In this document: positions 49,201-58,200 of the stretch, piece by piece
Numbering within the stretch: the first letter of the stretch is position 1
Layout of the letters: each line of letters opens with the position of its first letter
NCBI RefSeq assembly: GCF_027887165.1
Contig: NC_077232.1
Span: 13,789,255-13,853,254, forward strand
Reading direction: 5' to 3'
Length of the DNA: 64,000 nt
Source of the DNA: Monodelphis domestica
Taxonomy: Eukaryota; Chordata; Mammalia; Didelphimorphia; Didelphidae
Made by a program: the position numbers and the translations under genes
Notes under the pieces: model-generated
What the model was told of the DNA's origin: nothing
Database searches by the model: none
What the model saw: only the letters and a program-made list of their open reading frames with translations

Positions 49201-52200
49201 TCATGTATAAGGGTATTAGGTGGGCTATCACATCTCACCAAGGACCACTCTGTGGTCTCCTCAGCTACCATGGATGACTCTGTCACGTCGTTGTGGTCTG
49301 ATGGTTCCCAGCAAATCATGCTACAATTTGTCCACCCCTTTCCCAATGATGAATATCCCCTTCGTATGTAATTCTTTGTCACAAGGAAAAGAACTGCTAT
49401 AAATTATTTTGTAAACATAGGTCCATTTCCATTTTCTTTTATCTCTTTTGCAACTAATCTGAGATTTATTATTTCTGGGTGAAAGGATATGTGCCATTTT
49501 ATATCCCTTTGGTCATAGTTCTAAACTGTTCTCCAGAATGATGGAAGAAGTCCACTACTCTGCCAATAATCAATGAGTATATTTATTTTTATCTCATCAC
49601 CTTGAAGTTTTGTCATTTCTGATAAGCATAAGGTGGTACCTCCCAGTTGTTTTCAAATCCATTTTTTCTAATTTATACTAAGACTATTTTCTGACAAATA
49701 ACTGTTTTAGTTTTCATTGCTTCTGAAAATGGTCATTTTGTATCTTTTGACCATCTATCATCTGGAAAATGTCTTTTATTTTAACAAGTTTAGTTCTGTT
49801 CTAGATGTAGTATATATTTCAGAAAAGAAGTCTTTACCAGAAGATCTTGCTGCCAGATATTCTGACATTACTTCCTTGTCTTTGGTATCTTTGGCATAAG
49901 GTAATTTCCTGGACTCTCTCTTTTAATTAGGGCCCCTTTTCCTTTTGTTTTATCTGAGATCTTGATTGATACCTTTGAAGTTTTTTACCTCCTAAAATAG
50001 TACACACTCTACTGCAGATCATATTTTAATTTTAGGTCTTTCTGCTTCAACTATCTTTCCTTGTACATCACATATTGTTAGATACTCATTTCTTATCTAT
50101 TGTGCTCTGTCTCTGTATCATGGGTGAGTCCAATTCATTCAAATTCATATTTATGATTACAACCAGTGCTTATTTCTTTCCCTTCTATTTTCTAGTTTAT
50201 CCTTCCTATTATTTTTGTCCATCCTCTCCTTAAAAGTCTGTTTTTTTACTTATTTGTTCCATATTTTACCTTTTTTCATTCCCTTTCCTAAAACTTCTCA
50301 ATTGGGTAAAATAACGATCTGGACCCTATTGAATGTGTATATGCATTCTTCCCTTGTCAAACCAATTGTGGTGAGAATGAGGTTCAACAATTGCCTGTCC
50401 ATCTACATTTTCTTCTACAGTGCAAAAGTTCTTTCTTGGGTGCCTCTTTTATATGTTAAATTCTCCCTTCATGCTCTTGCTTCTGTCAAAATTATTTTCT
50501 GCATTTACTTAAAACCATTGCTTCTCAAATATTCCTCCATTTGTGTTATTGTTTAATTTCATCCTAATTTATCACAACGAAGCAAATTCTTTCCTTTTTT
50601 CTCTATTGGAATCGTTGTCTTTTATATTGTTTCATTAATTTTTATAGAATTTTTAAAATTTTGAATCATTTGCATTCCCTTATTCTTCTTTACTTTGAAT
50701 TTCATCACTATAAATGTCAAATTGACCTTTAATTTTAAATCCAACTTATCAACTTCTCTACAGAATTTGGACAGACTTTTTTTTAATTAAAGAGACTTTT
50801 TGCAAGTTGAAATATATTTCCTAAAAATTTTGTATCTATACCCATTTCTTAAGCCCCTACTCTGTGCTAGAAACTATCATAACTTCTGGGGATATGAGGA
50901 ATGACAAAAGAATGTTCTAGTATTTAAAGCACTGACTATACTGAAGGGAGGAAATAGTAGGCTTCTGTTTCCATTTATAGAAAATTTTAAGTTGTCTGTC
51001 AATATGGCTTTTACCAAAGAACTTGGAGTATCAGACATAAGAGACATCTGAAAGAAATTCATGATTTGGTGGAGGGAAGATAAAGTTACTTTTATGTGTT
51101 TATTATCTAGTATGTATTAAATTTAGTAGCCCAATTACTCTTCTGTAGTCTATTATTTGGTAGGAAAAGGAGAGATGGAATACAGAATGCTGTGAAGATC
51201 TCAGAAGAATTTTAAGAAAAGAGAGAATGAGGGCTTTTGTAAGATCCAAATGCATAGCCCATTATTTTCTAATTATGAAGCTTTAGGACATGGGAATAAC
51301 TCTTTCTTTTCGCATGGAGTAACCAATTTCTCTCCTTACCTTCAGCTCCACCGCTTCCTGAGATGTGTCAATCCTGACCTTGATGACAAGGATGAATTAT
51401 GTGTGTATGCTGCCAGGATGGCTGATGAGAGATATGATATCCTGAACTTTAAATCTTTCCCTAATCATAAGGACACACAGGTGAAAGTTGGAGAAGTAAT
51501 TGGTCATGGAAAAGAATTAAGCATTCATGAAGAGGATATAGAGTGGCCAGAAGAATTTGCTCAGGTAAGGGGAAGGTAAATAAGATAATCTGCATAAATG
51601 AGCCTTTTAGAGGCCTGTCCACTTTTGTTTTTTCAGTGACCCCAAGAAATGAGTGGGACAAGGCTGAAGCATCTTACTCTTCCATTTTGCTCTGAGCAGA
51701 ATAGAATCTTGATTTCTCTAATATCCTTTTCTTAATACTCATTTTAATAATCTTTCCAACTAAATTACATAATGATCTGAATTCTTTATATGATGAAAAT
51801 CTTGAAATTCCCAGGTCTAGTGGACAAATTTGAATAATAATAATAACTCTCATCAATAATAATAGGTTGGAGAATGGAACCAACTTTTTTTTCCCTTCAT
51901 GGGCTCCTAAAGCTCCAAAGGGTACCTAATATCTGGCATTTGGCAACTACAGAAATATTAAATTCTGAATTTGTGTTCTGTGATGATTGGATTTGGCTCT
52001 CCCCTGATTGTAAAAATGAATGTACTTGGCTCTTCCTTCATTATGAAGATTAAATTGAAATCCCTTGTGTATTTTTAGATTTTAATTCCCAAAATGCAAA
52101 CACAGTACTTAAAACATTAAGTATGGAGATCTACCCATTTTGGATTTTAGCCACAAAAAGGCATGAACCCCCATTTCATACATTGATTGAAAGGTCTGTT

Positions 52201-55200
52201 ACTCACATGTGAAAGAGGGCACAGTCCTGAAGGGGAGTGTCAGTTGTAATTGGTAGACATATAATTTAGGGGATGTGACACAAGAGAAAAAGTTGGAAAA
52301 AGAGACACACAGAGGACCCACACTCGGGCTTGGGTGAAGACAGACACTCAGACTTTGAGTGAAGAGACACTTGGAGTGAAGAGAGACACTTGGAGTGAAG
52401 AGAGAGACACTTGGAGTGAAGAGAGACACTTGGAGTTTGAAAGAGGCACACTTGGAGTGGAGCCTGGTCGAGTTGAGGCTGATAAAGAATCTGGTGATTG
52501 AACATACACGTGGTGAGTGTAATGGCTGACTATAGTAATTCATTTTTGGGGATTTAGAAATTAAATCCCTGGTGACCAATTTAATTAATTTAGTCCACCA
52601 TAAATTTAACTGTTCTCAAGAATATCAATGAGTGCTTTCAGAGATATTTTTTCTCCAGTTTAAATTTGGCTTCAGTTATTTATTAGCTTTATGACCCGGG
52701 TGAAGGAACTTAATCTTCTGCTTCAGTATTTTTATATCTGTAGAATCAGTTGTAAAATGAAATGATAAATCACTCTAGTCTCTTTGCCAAGAACATCCCA
52801 TGTAGATTTCCAAGAAGTTGGACCTGGGACCAAATGACCACAACAAATTCGAATGTCATGGATCTGTCCTCTTCTCTTAATAGAACATAGATATTGTTTC
52901 ATTTTCATTAGTGCCTGAGATTAGATTAAGCCCAACCCCCTTCCAATCACCAGATGAACCTCTAAATATCAACCTAAGAAAGAATATCAACCAATCAAAT
53001 CATTTGATTCTTACCTAGATTAAATCAAGTATTTAATCAGTTCATTCTATTATAACCTCTCTAATGTCCTGTCTCTGAAACATTCAGAATGCCTCATTCA
53101 AACACAGAGGAGAGGACTTCTTTGGTGAACACAATATAATATAAGGAAATATTTCCTCTCCTGTGCTCAGTGAATTACTTTGAAATTTCTCCTACAAAGA
53201 TGAAGTGCACTTTTGAGATACACTAACATAATGGACTTCATGGAAGATGTGCCAGCCACAATTATAATAAAAATTAATGTTTGAAAAGTGAAGGAACTTG
53301 ATCAAGTCTGGTGGAGGTTCTGGGTATGCTCATGACTTGGGGGAAAAGAACTACAATGAAATAGGAAAAATGGGAAGAAAATCTCCATTCAGAAATATGC
53401 CATCCTTATTCTTGACAACTTCCAATATCTTGCTTGAAGTGTCTTCCATAGGAAGGGCCTGAAATCCTCCGTGCCTCAGTGCAAGTACCTTTCAGCAATC
53501 ATTCTTACGATGATATTTTTTTCTCTTGCTTTGATGGAAACTCAGACTCCAAGTTCTACATGCAGTGCCAGCTGTGGCCCCGGCTTCAGGAAAACGCTCC
53601 AGGAAGGTCAGCCCATCTGTTGCTTTGACTGTACTCTCTGCCCTGAAGGGGAAATTTCCAATCAGTCAGGTAGGTACAAAGACAACTGGTTCTCCCAAAT
53701 TGTAGACACTGAAGTTCTTTTTTTCTTAATTTTAGTTTTGAATCTGAACCTGAAATTCTTTTTTACCATAAATATACAGTAATGTTTGTGAGTTACATGG
53801 CAGTCTTAAGAACATTTACCTCAAAAGGTAAAATTTCATTCCCCAAAGCTTAGACCTTGAATATTAGATGCTCTTGTTTCCCTCACATACAAATCCTTTA
53901 TTCTTATTTTCTTCTTTATACTTATTCTGGACATATAAATCAAAGCTGGGCTCATCCTGGGGCTTCAAAATACAGTGAATACTTGGTAGCTGATTCCTGT
54001 AAATGTTGTATCTTTAACATGTCCTATACTTTTTCATACTTTTTATAAATCTAGGCAAAAATTTCTTCTAATGAAATATAAAGCTTTATTATAGTAAATT
54101 TATTATTTTCTTTTAAAAATAGTTCATTAAATGTATTAGTCCCTGATCGCTTCTCAAGGTCAAGGGAGCAGAAATTGAGGTGGCAGGGGCCTGGAACCTC
54201 CCCTCCTCCTTCCAGTTCACCCCCCTCCCCATTATTGAGGCAGCTTTAGGGATCCTGCTTCTGCTCTCCACCATGTCCCTCTTCCCACCTAAGCTAATGC
54301 TGGAGGCACATAGGGGCTCTGAAAAGGCCTTTAAAAAAAGAGAAAAAGAAAAAATGGACTCCCAACTATGGAGGTTTGGGTTACTCTTGGTTCTTGGGTC
54401 AGGAAATCCAAATTCACTCAACCCTTTCTCACCAATCCAGGGTTCTGAGCCACAAGGCTAGAGCTCCAGGATGGGGTTGAAGGGCTGTAACAAATCTTAT
54501 CATCCACACAGCAGGCTAGGCAAGGGAAGCAGCAGGGAGAGAAGCAGGTAGTGAGTGAAGTGGCAAGAAGCAGGGGCAGCAGCTTTTCAGGTAAAGCAAG
54601 GGGCTTAGCAGTCCTGGCAAGGGCCCCCAGGCAGTGTCAGGCAAAAATGGCAGCCAGGCTTCCAAAGCTTTACAATATCAGACCAAAGGCTGTGGCCTTG
54701 TGGCTAATCTGTGCTTTTGTCTATTTAAAAAACAAGTTGCTCTACAACATGAGAAGAGAATTAAGGGTCCTAACCTCTGTTATATTATATTATATATATT
54801 ATATATGTTATATATATGTTCTTTTTTCCATTGTAACAATTAAGTTAGTCTCTAGTAATAAAATATTATATTTAAAGGAGGTTTATTAAAAGATTATTAC
54901 AAATCAAGGAATAAGGAAATACAAAAAAAGAAAACCAGGAGCCTAGGGCTGATTAGCCCATTCAAAACCCCCCTGCTGAAGTTACTCACTACATAATTGT
55001 TATGGAAGCAGGAGAAGTCAGCATTGAGGCTAGTTAAATAATCATTGTGATCTCCCCCAGGTGGAGACTCAGGTGAGAGTATAGGGATTTCTGGGAAGTA
55101 CCAAGGACTTCTGGGAATTGAAGTCTAGGGTTCAAATCTCCATTTTACATGCCCCCCACCCCGCCCTCCGAGGAAGACTAGTCTCTCTGCTGGGTCTTGT

Positions 55201-58200
55201 AAACATACCAACTTTGAAATTACAACAATTTGAGCATAAGAAGAAGAGAATAAAACCAATAATTGCTAGATGCATTGACAAAAAGCCAGTTAGCGTGTGG
55301 TCCCCTTTGGCATAAGAGTATACATCAAACCCCACACAATTCAGATCACCACATCCCAAAGTTCACTCTGGATCATCTCGTGTCATTTGTGGAGGCATCT
55401 TCATGGTGTCTTCCCCAAACAGTTTACTTTCTGGATTTGGAGAGGTAGCATGTTTCTTAACCTAAAATTACTCTCAAAAGGAATTTAAACTTTGTAAATT
55501 TAAAATAATAATAATTTTATACATTCCTTCCCTGAAGAGGGTGATTGAAAAACACAGGGATAACTTAGGAATGCATGGCTGATTTATGAGGTATAAGAAT
55601 CAATTGGCAAAAAAAATAAAAATCATCAAAAAATCCAAATGAAAAAGATAATTTCTGGATGAAATATAGACTATCAAAGTCTTATGTGTGAAAATTCCAA
55701 GTAAAGGAAAAATAAATCTATAACAAGTCCTTGAATCAGGGCCCAATTAAGATGATCTAAGCAAGTAAGCATTTACCCAGTCAATAGCCAGGACTACAGA
55801 AAGTTGCCATATTATTAAATACTGAAAAGGGACTAGATTATGAAAGCCAGGTAGGAGCCAAATTTGAGATACTGGTCTATAAGTATTTGCACGAAGAGTG
55901 TGGATACAAGGAAGGTCTACATCTAAACATATGTTTAGCGTCACAACCTCAAGTCTCACAGTAGGTTCTTAGAAGTGCATCAGTCATACCTGGATTAGTT
56001 TCTTCTTTTTTGACCTGTGTGCTCTTTTGGCAAAATTCAGGTTTAGATTTGTGCTTCTTTGGCCCTGTGCAATGGCTCTTTTTGTATTGTCTTGTCCTGG
56101 AATCAGACAGAATCATTAGGTAAAGTACCATAAATGTGTTTTATAAATTAGTGGCATTATTTTTCCAGTCTCAAGCTTTGGGGCATGCATTGACATTATA
56201 GGAAATATATTTTAAACTTATATTACTGCAAAATCAAAAAAAGTTAAAATCTTCTTAATACTGATGACGTGCTTCAAATATAAAAAGGAGAGAAAAAATA
56301 AAAGACTGAAGCAGTATATTCCACATGCAAGAAAAATATAATAATAAAAGAGTTTTAAAAATAAAAATATAGGGGGCAGCTGGGTAGCTCAATGGATGGA
56401 GAGCCAGGCCTAGAGACGGGAGGTCCTAGATTCAAATTCAGCCTCAGACACTTCCTAGCTGTGTGACCCTGGGCAAGTCACTTGACCCCAATGGCCTAGC
56501 CTTTACCACTCTTCTGCCTTGGAGCCAATACACAGTATTGACTCCAAGATAGAAGGTAAGGGTTTAAAAAATAAATAAATAAATAAATAAATAAAAATAT
56601 AGCTTATAGTCATTGACACACTGTGTCAGCCAAGGAAATATAGAATACAAGGTTTCTCACCAAAAATGAGGTTTGAATTTCCTCTTCATACCTGGCCATG
56701 ATCCATTGCGAGTACAAGTAAATGACTTTTACAAAGTAACAGTTTTTATAAAGAACAAAAAAGAAAAAAAAAGAAAAAAAGTACAAATATGTCGGTACCA
56801 ATATCTCCAAAATTCTTAATAGTCCAATTAATTACAATAGCAAACAAACCCACTATCATATTTTACATATGTTGCTGTATGGCATAAAAAGCTATGAACT
56901 GATGGATATTTATTCCAACTTTTACAGACGCAGCAAATATTTCAACCTTGGCAAATACATTTTTAAACAAAATAAAACTTATTTGGGTCTAGAACATCAA
57001 CAAAAATCTAAATTTTTCTGCTGGAAGTAAATTAAAATGAAGAGTTTTACAGGAGCTCTTTTTGCTAGCTTCCTGATACATATAAACACCTTGGTAGGAA
57101 CATTTTTTGTTTCTCTAACTTTAATACACTATTTTTATAATATATATGTACATATATATATGTATATATAAATATAAAATATCCATTCAGAAACCACTAG
57201 TTATGTAAAATTATTTGTGAAGACACCTTAAAATTACAATTAAATTCTTAGCTTATTAAAGACTCTAAAAGTTGATTATAATTTAACCACTTTTGTTGAA
57301 ATCCATCCATCATTATCTATGTAAAAATTAACAGACAGAATATTAAAAAAAGGCTGGTTTTTAAAATATGGGCTTATTCGATACTATTTGTTCAGTATAG
57401 TTATAGGGTAAAAGCAACAGAATATAAAAGTAGTTAAAACCCAGTACTTTTTATAAAGAACAGTGTAACAGAATAGTACTGAATACATTGATATATGAAC
57501 TTAAAACCAACAAAATTAAATCTTAAGCAAAACAATCAGTAAAATGCAAAAAAATACAGAGATTTTATAAAACATTGGAGTCTGAAAAGTCTTAAAAATA
57601 TTACCTCCAGTCTCTTTAAAATTCCTAGTTTGTTTGTTTTTTATCCATTTGGATGCCTATTGTCAGAAGGCAGAAAATTGGTAAAGGATAGACAATGGGG
57701 TTCAAATAACTTGCCCAGAGTCACATAGCCAGGAAGTGTCCTAGGCCAGATTAGAACCCAGGACTTCCCATCTCTAGGCCTGGCTCTCAATCCACTGAGC
57801 AACTGATCTGTCTCCCCCCCACCCACCCATAGTGAGGGAGGGTTTTAGGACTCTCAAATTGGGTCAAAGTGTTGCAGGGAGGTGAAATTCTCTCCTGAAT
57901 CTCAGGTAAGATAAATAAAAGGACCAGTGCACTCAAAAGATACCCTTTGAAATAAGCCATGCTTGTAATCAACTTCCTGTTTGGAAAAGTCTCTTCCTTC
58001 TCCACCTTGTCCCCTCCCCCCATGGTCTTCTGCCACTGAGGAGGCTAATTGTAGCCTAAGGAAAGAACACCCTCATTTTTACCAGCTGGTTTGTGATTCC
58101 TAAAGACACAGTATGTACCAGCAGCATGGATTCTGGGGCTGTCCTGGTGTACTTAAAGTACTTAAAGTACATCAACCCATTTTGAAGTTGAACTACGAAA

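Larger units (their letters stand above)
31236..49313 (-). mobile_element. Decayed class II (betaretrovirus-like) provirus with nested insertions
   Basis: Minus-strand provirus with LTRs of about 960 bp at each end (48347-49313 is 5', 31236-32195 is 3'), a Lys-type primer site, gag, dUTPase-protease, pol and env in the canonical order. Later insertions at 33413-34384 (in env) and 35436-43405 (in integrase) split it. Removing them leaves about 9.1 kb, a normal proviral length. The LTRs differ by roughly a tenth by eye, so it is old. All genes carry stops or frameshifts. Outer flanks are a SINE on one side and an L1 on the other, and no target duplication is visible. Confidence 0.88.
29900..51345 (+). 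other. V2R intron 3 (retroelement nest)
   Basis: 21.4 kb, of which some 19 kb is ERV and L1 sequence, largely antisense to the gene. See the class II provirus, the two inserted LTR elements and the L1. Confidence 0.9.
51565..53545 (+). other. V2R intron 4
   Basis: 2.0 kb with one LTR family B copy (51979-52605) and otherwise unassigned sequence. Confidence 0.85.

Noticed and set aside
52335..52460. Regularly spaced repeats that could suggest a CRISPR array
   Set aside because: Units are contiguous without unique spacers, and the genome is mammalian.
52199..52579. Minus-strand frame with repeated [12 protein letters not shown] units
   Set aside because: Translation of the LTR minisatellite; no start context or homolog recognised.
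53471..53545. In-frame ATG upstream of V2R exon 5
   Set aside because: Intronic; the acceptor at 53545 gives the usual 124-nt exon with conserved start.
54180..54889. Overlapping frames of about 100 codons on both strands
   Set aside because: Located in GC-rich repeat-like sequence within intron 5 with no recognisable protein features.
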